Source of the DNA: Actinoplanes sp. M2I2 | GTDB lineage: Bacteria; Actinomycetota; Actinomycetes; Mycobacteriales; Micromonosporaceae | NCBI RefSeq assembly: GCF_023544445.1 | Contig: NZ_JALPVJ010000001.1 | Coordinates: 682,001 to 746,000, forward strand | DNA length: 64,000 bases | Direction: 5' to 3' | Part shown: one piece after another, positions 1-8,433 of the stretch | Position numbering within the stretch: position 1 is the first letter of the stretch | How the letters are laid out: the number at the start of each line of letters is the position of its first letter | Program-made: the position numbers and the translations under genes | The notes under the pieces: model-generated | What the model was told of the DNA's origin: nothing | Databases searched by the model: none | What the model saw: only the letters and a program-made list of their open reading frames with translations

Positions 1-158
1 AACTCCTGGGCCACCAGCTCGGCGCAGCGGGCCTCGCCGAGGCGGTCGACCGTGGTGGTCACCGCCTCGCGGATCAGCTCAGGGGTGGGGCTCTGTGAGC
101 GCTGCAGGCTGGAGACGAAGAGAGCTTCGGTGCGGATCGAGTCGAGGACTGTGTTCAT
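1..158 (-). CDS. Small conserved hypothetical protein, C-terminus cut by window edge
   Basis: Reading leftward from an ATG at 158, the frame gives MNTVLDSIRTEALFVSSLQR and continues open to the window edge (52 complete codons). A good GGGAGG ribosome binding site lies just upstream (about 165-170 on this strand), which fixes the start. The visible part is hydrophilic and helical in character, with no signal peptide or membrane segment. I do not recognise a characterised family; it resembles short actinobacterial proteins of unknown function. The next gene diverges after a 307-base gap. Confidence 0.6.
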   Translation of the reverse strand, partial: MNTVLDSIRTEALFVSSLQRSQSPTPELIREAVTTTVDRLGEARCAELVAQE

Positions 159-465
159 CGGAAACCTCCCGGGCGGCGCAAGTGGGGCCTGCAACCAGAA
201 CACCCGAGCGCGGATGCAGGTGTGCTGCGTGGCGGGTGCGCGTGGGTTGCACAAGTCGGCACTCCTCGGCTTCTGCCGGGGGCGGTGGCGCCGCCGGCTG
301 TCTCGTGCGGGTGCATCGGCATTTGCGGAGGGGCCTCTGCTGGGGGCGGTGGTGCCGCCGGCAATCCGGGCGGGCGCGTCGGCATTCTCGGAGCGGCCTC
401 ACAAGTCCGACTAACCGGATATGGTCCCGAAGTAGCGTCTGCGCTGACAACCGAGGGAGAGTGCC
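159..465. other. Intergenic region between divergent genes
   Basis: About 307 bases separate the truncated gene at the window edge from the response regulator. The open frames across it overlap one another in several frames and have no convincing start sites, so I see no gene. It contains an imperfect direct repeat and must carry the divergent promoters, which I cannot pinpoint. Confidence 0.6.
278..405. repeat. Imperfect tandem duplication of about 64 bp
   Basis: Two units start with GGGGGCGGTGG at 278 and 342. They share GCCGCCGGC and, further on, CGGGTGCATCGGCATT or CGGGCGCGTCGGCATT and GGCCTC. One indel and several substitutions separate them, so this is an old duplication or a GC-rich low-complexity tract. 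Confidence 0.45.
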
Positions 466-840
466 GTGACGGTGGTCCTGGTCGCCGATGACGACGCCGA
501 CATCCGCGACCTGGTGGCGTTCAAGCTGGAGCAGGCGGGCTTCGAGGTGATCGCCGTCGAGGACGGGCAGGCCGCGGTCGAGCAGGCTCGTGATCGGCAG
601 CCCACGCTGGCCGTGCTCGACGTGTCCATGCCGGGGCTGTCCGGCATCGACGTGTGCCGCAAACTGCGGGCCGACCCGTCCACGGCCGGGATCCTGATCA
701 TCATGTTGACCGCGCGCGTGCAGGAACAGGACGTCGAGGGTGGTTTCAGCGCCGGCGCCGACGACTATGTGACCAAGCCGTTCAGCCCGCGCGAGTTGGT
801 GTCACGCATTCAATCCCTTCTGAGCCGGGCCCGGGCTTGA
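466..840 (+). CDS. Single-domain response regulator (CheY-like receiver)
   Basis: A 124-residue stand-alone receiver domain with no output domain. The acidic pocket is D8-D9-D10, the phosphoacceptor is D52 (in LAVLDVSMPG), the switch Thr is T82 (MLTAR) and the conserved Lys is K104 (VTKPF). The GTG start at 466 is preceded by GAGGGAGA. It lies 28 bp upstream of a hybrid-free histidine kinase on the same strand, so the two are probably a co-transcribed phosphorelay pair; the regulator would signal by protein contact rather than DNA binding. Partner specificity is inferred from adjacency only. Confidence 0.93.
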   Translation: MTVVLVADDDADIRDLVAFKLEQAGFEVIAVEDGQAAVEQARDRQPTLAVLDVSMPGLSGIDVCRKLRADPSTAGILIIMLTARVQEQDVEGGFSAGADDYVTKPFSPRELVSRIQSLLSRARA

Positions 841-868
841 GGGCCGGTCGGCCGGACGCTACGGGACG

Positions 869-2905
869 ATGCCACGTGACCGCTCCGTCGAGGGGCTGCC
901 CAGCGACGGGAAGCCGCACAGCGTCGACGGGCCGCCCAGCGACGAGAAGCCGCCCAGCGACGAGAAGCCGCCCAGCGACGAGAAGCCGCCCAGCGACGGG
1001 AAGCCGCCCAGCGACGGGAAGCCGCACAGCGTCGACGGGCCGCCCAGCGACGAGAAGCCGCCCAGCGACGGCAAGCCGCGTAGCGACGGGAAGCCGCGCA
1101 AGGCCGGCGGGCTACTCAGCGTCAGCGGACTGCTGAGCAGGGCCTTCGCGGTCCTGGTCGCGCTGATCGTCGGCTCGGGCCTGGCCCAGCTGACCACCCT
1201 GCTGGTCGAGCACCGGGCCGTGCAGCAGCTCACCGCCGAGGTGCAACCGTTGCAACTGGCGAACGCCGGCCTGCACGACGCGCTGGCCGACGCGCAGAGC
1301 GGCTTGCGCGGCTACCTGCTCACCGGCGACCGGCAGTGGCTCGACGCCTACGCCGGCGCGCGCGGCGAATACTCGGTCGCCGGTGACGACCTGCGCCGGC
1401 TGAGCGGTGACCACCACGCCGACGCCACGAAGGACCAGATCGCCAAGGCCGACAGCTGGTGGGCGAACGCCGAGACCCAGCGGACCGCGCCGGCCCGTAG
1501 CGATGCCGCGATCCGGTCGGCCGAGCGGGCCGGACCCCTCTACCAGTCCTTCGTCACTGCCAACCACGAGCTCCGGGTCACGCTCGAGGCTCGTGCCGAC
1601 GGTCTTCGCGGCCGGGTCCGCACCCTGCAAACGGTGGCGGTCGTGGTCGTCGCGGTGCTGACTGTCACGGTGGCCGCATCGGCCGTCCTGATCGCCGTGC
1701 GGGCCGGTCGCCGCCTCACCCGGCCGCTGGGAGCGGTCGTCGAGACCCTCGGCCGCGTCCGCGACGGGCAGCTCGACGCCCGGGCCGACGTCACGAGCGG
1801 CCCGGTCGAGATCCGGGCCGTCGCCGAGGCGGTCAACGCGGCCGCCGAGCACAGCGAGCTCATCCGCCGCAACGAGGAACTGGTCATCGCCCGGCTCGAG
1901 GCGCTCGACACGGTCAAGACCGACTTCATGTCGACCGTCTCGCACGAGCTTCGCACGCCTCTGACCAGCATCTCGGGCTATCTCGAGCTGCTGCGCGACA
2001 CCCAGCCGGACGATTTGAACGACGCTCAGCGGCGGATGCTCGACGTGATCGCGCGCAACACCCGGCGGCTGCGGGATCTCGTCGAGGACATCCTCACGCT
2101 CTCCCGGATCGAATCCGGCGGCTACGACAGCGACCGCACCCCGCTCGACTTCGCCCAGGTCATCGACCAAGCCCTCGTGGCGATCGGCCCCGTGGCCCAC
2201 AAGAACGCGGTCGTTCTGCACCTCGACGTCCGAGGTCCCCTTCCGGTACGCGGGGACAGCGCCCAACTCGCCCGGGTACTCGACAACCTGCTGACCAACG
2301 CGGTCAAGTTCACCCCGGCCGAGGGCACGGTGACCGTGCACGCCGACCGCCGCGGCGACCATGCGGTGCTCGTCGTCGCCGACACCGGCATGGGGATCCC
2401 CGCCGCCGAGCAGCAGGCGCTGTTCGGCCGTTTCTTCCGCGCCACCAACGCCATCCGGCAGGCGATCCCCGGCACCGGACTGGGCCTGGCCATCGTGCGC
2501 ACCATCATCGAGAACCACAGCGGCACCATCGGCGTCACCTCGGCCGAGAACGAGGGCACCACCATCACCGTCCACCTCCCGGCCGACCGCACCGCCCGCG
2601 CCGAGTCGCCGTCGCCCCCGGCCGAGGCCCGGACGAACGACCCGAACGACCCGAACGACCCGAACGACCCAAACAATTCGGATAAGTCGGATAAGTTGCG
2701 GGATGGGGTCGAGCAAGGAAAACCGCTCGAGCCGAGCCACCCCAGCCGCCCGGGTCAACCGGGAGACCCGGGGTGGCCGGACGAGCCGGAGTGGTCCGAC
2801 GCGGGTAAGGGCGGGCAACCGGCCGGGCGCCCCGCCGCCGCCTGGCACGCCGAACGGGTCGGGCACTCGCGCGCCGATCAGGGGAGCCCGACCGAGCATA
2901 CCTGA
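869..2905 (+). CDS. CHASE3-HAMP sensor histidine kinase with repetitive cytosolic tails
   Basis: 678 residues. Residues 11-76 are eleven six-residue repeats (PSDEKP/PSDGKP/HSVDGP), followed by a transmembrane helix near 90-112, a CHASE3-like extracellular sensor (the segment around SGLRGYLLTGDRQWL is typical), a second transmembrane helix, HAMP, HisKA with H359 in STVSHELRTPL, and HATPase_c with N box (NLLTNAVKF), DTGMGIP and GTGLGLAIV. The C-terminus is a low-complexity tail with DPN repeats rich in Asp, Pro and Asn. All catalytic motifs are present. The start at 869 has only a weak upstream purine tract, so translation could begin elsewhere in the repeat. It follows the receiver gene at 466-840, its likely partner. 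Confidence 0.9.
   Translation: MPRDRSVEGLPSDGKPHSVDGPPSDEKPPSDEKPPSDEKPPSDGKPPSDGKPHSVDGPPSDEKPPSDGKPRSDGKPRKAGGLLSVSGLLSRAFAVLVALIVGSGLAQLTTLLVEHRAVQQLTAEVQPLQLANAGLHDALADAQSGLRGYLLTGDRQWLDAYAGARGEYSVAGDDLRRLSGDHHADATKDQIAKADSWWANAETQRTAPARSDAAIRSAERAGPLYQSFVTANHELRVTLEARADGLRGRVRTLQTVAVVVVAVLTVTVAASAVLIAVRAGRRLTRPLGAVVETLGRVRDGQLDARADVTSGPVEIRAVAEAVNAAAEHSELIRRNEELVIARLEALDTVKTDFMSTVSHELRTPLTSISGYLELLRDTQPDDLNDAQRRMLDVIARNTRRLRDLVEDILTLSRIESGGYDSDRTPLDFAQVIDQALVAIGPVAHKNAVVLHLDVRGPLPVRGDSAQLARVLDNLLTNAVKFTPAEGTVTVHADRRGDHAVLVVADTGMGIPAAEQQALFGRFFRATNAIRQAIPGTGLGLAIVRTIIENHSGTIGVTSAENEGTTITVHLPADRTARAESPSPPAEARTNDPNDPNDPNDPNNSDKSDKLRDGVEQGKPLEPSHPSRPGQPGDPGWPDEPEWSDAGKGGQPAGRPAAAWHAERVGHSRADQGSPTEHT
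899..1096 (+). repeat. Coding minisatellite, 18-bp unit x 11
   Basis: Eleven in-frame 18-bp units of the type CCCAGCGACGAGAAGCCG encode the hexapeptide repeats at the N-terminus of the kinase. Units 2 and 8 are the same variant (CACAGCGTCGACGGGCCG), suggesting a higher-order duplication of a six-unit block. Copy number changes would preserve the reading frame. Confidence 0.95.
2636..2671 (+). repeat. Coding microsatellite, 9-bp unit x 4
   Basis: Four units of AACGACCCG (last copy AACGACCCA) encode Asn-Asp-Pro repeats in the C-terminal tail of the histidine kinase. Confidence 0.95.
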
Positions 2906-2989
2906 CCTCACGCGCCGATCACGGGAGCCCGCTCGGGCGCACCTGACCTCACGCGCCGATCACGGGAGCCCGACCGACCACGCCCGACC
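2870..2989 (+). repeat. 41-bp tandem repeat spanning the kinase stop codon, about 3 copies
   Basis: Units begin at 2870, 2911 and 2952 with CGCGCCGATCA-GGGAGCCCG. The kinase stop codon (2903-2905) lies in unit 1, and the other units fill the gap to the convergent dehydrogenase gene, whose stop is at 2995. The unit length is not a multiple of three. Confidence 0.9.
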
Positions 2990-2994
2990 CGTGC

Positions 2995-4068
2995 TCAGAA
3001 GCTCAGGACCGCCTGGAGTTCGTGCCGCTCCCGCGACGCCAGCTGGTCGAGCAACGCGGGCCCGTCCTCGAACGGCACCACCGCGGTGATCAGGTGCTTC
3101 CGGATGGCCTCGCCGTGCCCCCGCAGCAGGTCGATGGTCGCCGCCGAGAGCCGCTCGCGGTCCCACGTCGGCGCCAGCCCGCGCGGCACCCGGCCGATCT
3201 GGGCGGTGCGGATGCCGAGCCCGTTGTGGTGGAACTCCTCGCCGAGGCGTACGTCGTCGGCCCCGCCCGGATAGAAGGCCAGGTCGATGACCGTGCCCTG
3301 GGGTCGCAGCAGCCGCAGCGCCAGGTGCAGGGCCGAAGCCTGCCCGCGGCACTGGAAGACCACGTCGGCCCCGCGGTCGTCGGCCGTGTGCCGCCACGCC
3401 GTCTTGAGCGTGGGCGCCGGGTCGGCCGAGGAGTCCATCGTCTCCAGCCCGAGCGCGGCGGCCACGGCCAGCCGGGCCGGGGTCGGGTCGAGCACGACCA
3501 CCGAGGCCGCCCCGTGCGCCTTGGCGAAGAGCGCCGTCAGCAGCCCGACCACGCCGGCGCCGGTCACCGCCACCCGGCGGCCGGCCACGCCGTCGCCGAG
3601 CCCGCGCACCGCCGGCCCGTGCAGGTCGGCCGCCGCGTGCAGCAGGCCGTTCGCGCAGATGGGGCCCATGTGCGCGACGTAGATGCCGAGCAGCGGGTCG
3701 AGGTCGTCGGGCAACGGCACCACCCGGTCGCGCACCGGATCGCCGGTCCAGCCGCTGCGATGCCCGTACGTCATGGCCACCACGCTGCCCTCGGCGACCG
3801 CCGGCGTCCGGCTCTCGGTGACCTGACCGACCTCCATGTAGCCCAGCCGGGTCACCGGGTAGGCCGCGGCCGGGGGCCCGCCGAACAGCCCGAGGACGGG
3901 GTCGAAGCTGTGGTGCAGCGCCGGGTTGGTGCCCTTGACGAAGGTCAGCTCGGTGCCGGCCGAGATGCCGCTGAACAGCGTGCGGACCCGGAACGGCCCG
4001 TCGGCGACCGGCTCCTCGACGACCTCGAGCTGTCCGGGCGCCGCGACGATGAGGTTGCGGTCAGACAC
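2995..4068 (-). CDS. MDR-family (zinc-type alcohol dehydrogenase-like) oxidoreductase
   Basis: 357 residues with a GroES-like N-terminal half and a Rossmann nucleotide-binding half (GAGVVGLL, followed by an acidic residue in VVVLDPTPARL that suggests NAD preference). The usual catalytic-zinc ligand after the first strand is absent: the motif reads SGISAGTEL where a Cys would be expected, and the structural four-Cys lobe is missing. It therefore resembles the non-zinc or BchC-like branch. The GTG start overlaps the stop of the upstream Gfo/Idh/MocA gene by 8 bp (GTGTCTGA), so the two are translationally coupled and may act in sequence on one sugar or polyol. The substrate is unknown. Confidence 0.85.
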   Translation of the reverse strand: MSDRNLIVAAPGQLEVVEEPVADGPFRVRTLFSGISAGTELTFVKGTNPALHHSFDPVLGLFGGPPAAAYPVTRLGYMEVGQVTESRTPAVAEGSVVAMTYGHRSGWTGDPVRDRVVPLPDDLDPLLGIYVAHMGPICANGLLHAAADLHGPAVRGLGDGVAGRRVAVTGAGVVGLLTALFAKAHGAASVVVLDPTPARLAVAAALGLETMDSSADPAPTLKTAWRHTADDRGADVVFQCRGQASALHLALRLLRPQGTVIDLAFYPGGADDVRLGEEFHHNGLGIRTAQIGRVPRGLAPTWDRERLSAATIDLLRGHGEAIRKHLITAVVPFEDGPALLDQLASRERHELQAVLSF

Positions 4069-5029
4069 CGGGCACCGCCACGGGTCGCCCGGCCACGGCC
4101 GACGCGGCGACGGCGAGGGCCAGGGCGTGGGTCTTCAGGGCCTCCGCGTACGGGACCCGGACGTCGTCGCCCTCGCCGCGGACCGCGCTGATGAACGTGG
4201 CGTCGACGGCCACCCGGGCCTCGTCGGGATCGCTGGCGACGGAGTAGGACTCGTCACCGTCCCGCACGGTCAGGCCGTCCTCGGCGATCGACAGGGCCAG
4301 GCCGTCGGCGAAGATCTCGAGGCCGGCCCGCTGCTTCCAGCCGAGCACGCAGGTGGCGGCCAGGGTGCCGATCGCCCCGTCGGCGAACCGCAGCGTGGCC
4401 ACCGTGGTGCTGTCGATGTCGGCGCCCTCGACCGCGGGCGGGACGCCGTTGCCCACCGCGGAGACCTCGAGGACCTCGCCGGCCAGGTAGCGGGCCAGGT
4501 CGAGCACGTGCGCGGCCTGTTCGACGACCGGGCCGCCGGAGCGGTCGCGGTGCGGCCACCAGCCCACCGGCGGCACCTTGTCGAGCCAGGCGCCGGTCAC
4601 CAGGCGGACGGGCCGGCCGTCCAGCAGGGCCCGGGCGCGGTCGGCGATCGCCAGGTATCGCCAGTGATGTCCCACGGCGGTGAGAATCTTGCGCTCGTCG
4701 GCCAGTGCGGCCAGTTCACGTGCAATGTCTAGATCAACCGCAATGGGCTTTTCCACGAATAGCGGGAGCCCAGCCTCGATGACCGCTCGCTCGGCCGGCC
4801 CGTGGGCGAACGGAGGCACGCATACATAGACCGCGTCCAGCCCTTCGGCGAGCAGCGCCTCGACGTCCGGCACCACCTTCATCCCGTACGTCTCGGCCAG
4901 CGCGCCGGCCGCGGCCGGCGCCACGTCCGTAACCGCCGTCAACTGGGCATCCGGCAGACCGGCGAGCACCCGCGCGTGGCGCTGAGCCACCCCGCCCGCT
5001 CCGATCAATCCAACCCGTGTCGCCGCCAT
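4061..5029 (-). CDS. Gfo/Idh/MocA-family oxidoreductase
   Basis: 322 residues from ATG 5029, chosen because MAATRVGLIGAGGVAQRHAR starts the Rossmann fold immediately and AAGGGGA lies upstream; a longer frame reaches 5104. The signature EKPIAVD, where the Lys is a conserved catalytic residue, is present, as is the C-terminal alpha/beta domain. Family members oxidise or reduce sugars and cyclitols with NAD(P). It overlaps the downstream dehydrogenase and diverges from gpgS, so a role in sugar-derivative metabolism linked to that pathway is plausible but unproven. Confidence 0.88.
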   Translation of the reverse strand: MAATRVGLIGAGGVAQRHARVLAGLPDAQLTAVTDVAPAAAGALAETYGMKVVPDVEALLAEGLDAVYVCVPPFAHGPAERAVIEAGLPLFVEKPIAVDLDIARELAALADERKILTAVGHHWRYLAIADRARALLDGRPVRLVTGAWLDKVPPVGWWPHRDRSGGPVVEQAAHVLDLARYLAGEVLEVSAVGNGVPPAVEGADIDSTTVATLRFADGAIGTLAATCVLGWKQRAGLEIFADGLALSIAEDGLTVRDGDESYSVASDPDEARVAVDATFISAVRGEGDDVRVPYAEALKTHALALAVAASAVAGRPVAVPGV

Positions 5030-5213
5030 GCAGCCGTCCCCTTCGTCGATGAGTGATACGGCGGCACACCTTTTCCGGCCCGCGACCTGCGAAACATCGG
5101 ACATCTGGCCCCCGAGATGCTGGTCTCACGGAGTTAATCGAAAATCAAGATTGATTAGCGCTCAGGCCGGGCAACTGGCGATCTCCATTGTCGATGTGAC
5201 ATCGGGGGTGTCC

Positions 5214-6227
5214 ATGCAGCAGCCGCACATGTCCAATCCGTCCGGCCCGTTGCCCGTGGTCGAAGCGTGGGCCACGTACCGCACCGGCAACGCCAACCAG
5301 TGGACGGCGGCCGAGCTCGCCGCGACCAAGAAGGACCGGGTCAGCGTGGTGATCCCGGCTCGTAACGAGCAGGACACCATCGGTGACATCGTGTCGGTCA
5401 TCCGGCGCGACCTCATCGAGCGCGTCCAGCTGGTCGACGAGATCGTCGTGGTCGACTCGCGGTCGACCGACGCCACGGCCATGCTGGCCCGGGCGGCCGG
5501 CGCGCGCGTGGTCGCCCAGGACGACATGACCCGGGGCCTGCCGCGGATGGAGGGCAAGGGCGACGCGCTCTGGTCCGGACTGGCCGCCAGCACCGGCGAC
5601 ATTGTCGCCTTCGTCGACGGCGACCTGCGTGACTTCTCGTCGACGTTCGTCACCGGCCTGGTCGGCCCGCTGGTCACCAACCGGTCGGTCGAGTTCGTCA
5701 AGGGCTTCTACCACCGGCCGCTGGTCGGGGCCACGAGCGTCGAAGTCGACGGCGGCGGCCGGGTCACCGAGCTCAGCGCCCGGCCCCTGATCAACCTGTT
5801 CTGGCCCGAGCTGGCCGGGTTCGTGCAGCCGCTGGCCGGGGAGTACGCCGGTCGCCGGCACACGCTGGAGAGCATCCCGTTCGTCTCGGGCTACGGCGTC
5901 GAGATCGCCATGCTCATCGACCTGCTCGACCTGGTCGGCCTCGACGCGCTGGCCCAGGTCGACCTCGGGGAGCGGCACCACCGGCACCAGACGATCGACG
6001 CGCTGGGCCGCATGTCGGCGCAGATCATGGTGACCGCGTGGAGCCGGCTGCACCGGCACGGCCTGGCCACCACCCCGGTGCCGCCGACGACCCTGCTCAC
6101 CCAGTTCCAGCGTGGCGGCGAGGACGCCCTGCCGCACCTGAACCGGCAGGTCGTGGTGTCCGACGTCTCGGTCGACGAGCGCCCGCCGCTCGTCACGGTG
6201 CCGCGTCCGGCGGTGCGCGCCGCGTGA
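5214..6227 (+). CDS. gpgS: Glucosyl-3-phosphoglycerate synthase (GT81/GT2-like)
   Basis: 337 residues. The GT-A nucleotide-sugar domain opens with VSVVIPARNEQDTIG; the metal-binding motif is in VDGDLRD, and GKGDALWSGL and PFVSGYGVEI match the GpgS family. The enzyme transfers glucose from a nucleotide sugar to 3-phosphoglycerate, the first step to glucosylglycerate or, in mycobacteria, methylglucose lipopolysaccharide. I chose ATG 5214, preceded by GGGGG; GTG 5208 is an alternative and the open frame extends to 5028, but that extension overlaps the divergent gene and does not look conserved. The stop overlaps the following glycosyltransferase start (GTGA). Confidence 0.88.
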   Translation: MQQPHMSNPSGPLPVVEAWATYRTGNANQWTAAELAATKKDRVSVVIPARNEQDTIGDIVSVIRRDLIERVQLVDEIVVVDSRSTDATAMLARAAGARVVAQDDMTRGLPRMEGKGDALWSGLAASTGDIVAFVDGDLRDFSSTFVTGLVGPLVTNRSVEFVKGFYHRPLVGATSVEVDGGGRVTELSARPLINLFWPELAGFVQPLAGEYAGRRHTLESIPFVSGYGVEIAMLIDLLDLVGLDALAQVDLGERHHRHQTIDALGRMSAQIMVTAWSRLHRHGLATTPVPPTTLLTQFQRGGEDALPHLNRQVVVSDVSVDERPPLVTVPRPAVRAA

Positions 6228-7369
6228 AGGTCCTGATGAACGCCGGCCCCTGGCTGCCGGTGCCGCCGCGTGGTTACGGCGGGATCGAGAACATCGTCGC
6301 CACACTCGTGCCCGAGCTGCGCCGGCTCGGCGTCGAGGTGGTGCTGGCGACGGTCGGCGACAGCGAGCTGCCGGTCGAGGAGAAGATCGCGGCCTTCCCG
6401 TCCGGGCAGTTCAAGCTCCTCCAGCGGCCGTACAACCAGGTGTGCGGGGTGGTGCCCGCGCACCAGCTGGCGGTGATCCGCCGCCTGGCCGAGGGGGACA
6501 TCGACGTCCTGCACGACCACGTCGAGGCGGCCGGCCTGATGACCGCGGCGGCCCTCGGCCCCTCGGCGCCCCCGGCCCTGCAGACCCTGCACTGGGACCT
6601 GAAGAAGCATCCCGAGCTCTACGGCTCGTTCGACGGGGGCGGCCGGGTGTTCGTCAACGGCGTCTCGGCCGACCAGCTCACACACGCTCCCGCGGCGCTG
6701 CGGGCCCACGCCATCGGCCATGTGCATCTGGCCACCCCGCTCGCGGCGGACCCGCGCCCGGTCCCCGACAAGGGTGCGTACGCCGTGGTGCTGGGCCGCA
6801 TCAACGCCGGCAAGGGCCAGGACCTGGCCGCCCGGCTGGCCCACGAGTACGGGTTCGATCTCGTGCTGGCCGGCCCGGTGGGGCCCTACCACGACGCGGA
6901 GGCCCTGGCCGCGGCCGATCCGCAGAACCCCGATGTGGCGTTCTGGCGCGAGCACGTGGCCCCGTACGTCGACGGCGACCGGGTGCGCTGGGTCGGCACC
7001 CTGGTCGGTCAGGCTCGCGACGACCTGCTGGCCCGGGCCCGGGCGTCGCTGTTCCCGCTGCGCTGGAACGAGCCCGGCGGCACGGCGATCGTCGAGTCCC
7101 TGGCGGTCGGCACTCCGGTCGTGGGCATCGCCCGGGGCTGTCTGCCCGAGCTCATCGAGCACGGCCGCACCGGCCTGCACACGACCGACGAGGTCGAGCT
7201 GGGCGAACTGGTGCTCAAGGCCGGTCTCATCGACCCGGCCGAATGCCAGGCCGAGGCCGCTCGCCGGTTCTCCCCGGCGGTGATGGCGGCCGGCTATGCC
7301 GAGCTCTACGAGAGGCTGAAGTCGATCACGGTACGTATCGATGCCGATGCCCAAAGTGCCGGGGTTTGA
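6224..7369 (+). CDS. GT4-family glycosyltransferase
   Basis: 381 residues, GT-B fold: an N-terminal acceptor half beginning VKVLMNAGPWLPVPPRGYGGIE and a C-terminal donor half with VVLGRINAGKGQ and the ExxE-like NEPGGTAIVESLAVG segment. The GTG start overlaps the gpgS stop by 4 bp, so the two are coupled. A role downstream of, or parallel to, glucosylglycerate formation is likely from context; the acceptor cannot be read from sequence. Confidence 0.85.
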   Translation: MKVLMNAGPWLPVPPRGYGGIENIVATLVPELRRLGVEVVLATVGDSELPVEEKIAAFPSGQFKLLQRPYNQVCGVVPAHQLAVIRRLAEGDIDVLHDHVEAAGLMTAAALGPSAPPALQTLHWDLKKHPELYGSFDGGGRVFVNGVSADQLTHAPAALRAHAIGHVHLATPLAADPRPVPDKGAYAVVLGRINAGKGQDLAARLAHEYGFDLVLAGPVGPYHDAEALAAADPQNPDVAFWREHVAPYVDGDRVRWVGTLVGQARDDLLARARASLFPLRWNEPGGTAIVESLAVGTPVVGIARGCLPELIEHGRTGLHTTDEVELGELVLKAGLIDPAECQAEAARRFSPAVMAAGYAELYERLKSITVRIDADAQSAGV

Positions 7370-8300
7370 GTCTTCGGCGCGGAGACGGCACTATGCACCG
7401 GTGCGGCATCGGCGAAACCTCATCATTGCTGTGGCGGCAGCCGTGATCCTGGGCGGCGGCGGCCTGATCGCGCTCGGCGTGAGCGACGACGACGACGGCG
7501 TCCTTCCGGCTGCTCTCACCGGCGGCAACGCGAAACCGGCCGGCCCGAGTGCCGAGGAGCTGGCCAAGCGCGAGCGCGCGAAACGGGCCAAGGCCCTCGA
7601 CGCCGCCCTCAAGCAGGTCGCGGCCGAGACGCCCGACTTCTCGGTCGCCGTCCTCGACAAGAAGACCGGGCAGACGTACGCCTATCAGGGCGCGACGACG
7701 TTCGACACGGCGAGCATCGTGAAGGCCCAGATCCTCGCCTGCGAGCTGCTCAAGGCCCAGGACGCCGACCGTGAGCCCACCGCGGCCGAGATGGCGCTGG
7801 CCACCCCGATGATCCGGGCGAGCGACAACGACGCGACGACCGCGTTGTTCCAGCGTCTCGGGGGCCGGAGCGCGATCACCAAGTGCAACAAGCGCCTCGG
7901 CCTGACCCAGACGACGGTGAACAAGGCCTGGGGCCTGACCAAGACGACGGCCGCCGACCAGGTCAAGCTGCTGGCCAAGTTCGCCGACACCAAGGGTCCG
8001 CTCGACGCCGACTCGCGCAAGACCGCTTTCTCGCTGATGAACACGGTCAACGACGACCAGAACTGGGGCGTGCCGGTGGTCGCCAAGCCGGGGGAGAGCG
8101 CCACCGTCAAGAACGGCTGGGACACGCGCTCGGCCGACGGCGGTCTGTGGGCGGTCAACACGATCGGCCGGGTCACCTCGCCCGACGGCAAGGTCAACGT
8201 GTCGCTGGCCGTGCTGTCGCACAACAACCAGTCGATGGACACCGGCATCGCGCTGGTCGAGAAGGTCGCCCAGCTCACCCGGCAGCACCTCAAATACTGA
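7341..8300 (+). CDS. Membrane-anchored serine hydrolase of the class A beta-lactamase fold
   Basis: 319 residues with a short basic cytosolic tail, one membrane helix near 27-46, and an external catalytic domain. The active-site triad of motifs is visible: S125-x-x-K128 (TASIVKAQ), S161-D162-N163 (RASDNDATT) and K257-N-G (VKNGWD) in place of KTG. The E166-type deacylation loop is not obvious, so it may be a peptidoglycan-interacting or DD-peptidase-like hydrolase rather than a true beta-lactamase. It starts 29 bp inside the preceding glycosyltransferase frame; ATG 7347 is an equally possible start. Confidence 0.8.
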   Translation: MPMPKVPGFESSARRRHYAPVRHRRNLIIAVAAAVILGGGGLIALGVSDDDDGVLPAALTGGNAKPAGPSAEELAKRERAKRAKALDAALKQVAAETPDFSVAVLDKKTGQTYAYQGATTFDTASIVKAQILACELLKAQDADREPTAAEMALATPMIRASDNDATTALFQRLGGRSAITKCNKRLGLTQTTVNKAWGLTKTTAADQVKLLAKFADTKGPLDADSRKTAFSLMNTVNDDQNWGVPVVAKPGESATVKNGWDTRSADGGLWAVNTIGRVTSPDGKVNVSLAVLSHNNQSMDTGIALVEKVAQLTRQHLKY

Positions 8301-8433
8301 CCCTAACCAACTGAAGGACCGTTCAGGAACACTCGTCGGTATCTTCGTCCGCGGGTGCGGGATTTCATCGATTGGCATGGATTCGTTCACCGGTTGACCG
8401 GACGCTCGGAGCATCCCCCTCAAGGAGGCTCCG

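Noticed and set aside
899..1096. CRISPR-like array
   Set aside because: The 18-bp units are contiguous with no spacers and encode a regular in-frame hexapeptide; no cas genes are present.
7341..8300. Genuine class A beta-lactamase
   Set aside because: SxxK and SDN are present, but the protein is membrane-anchored, has KNG instead of KTG and no clear deacylating Glu loop.
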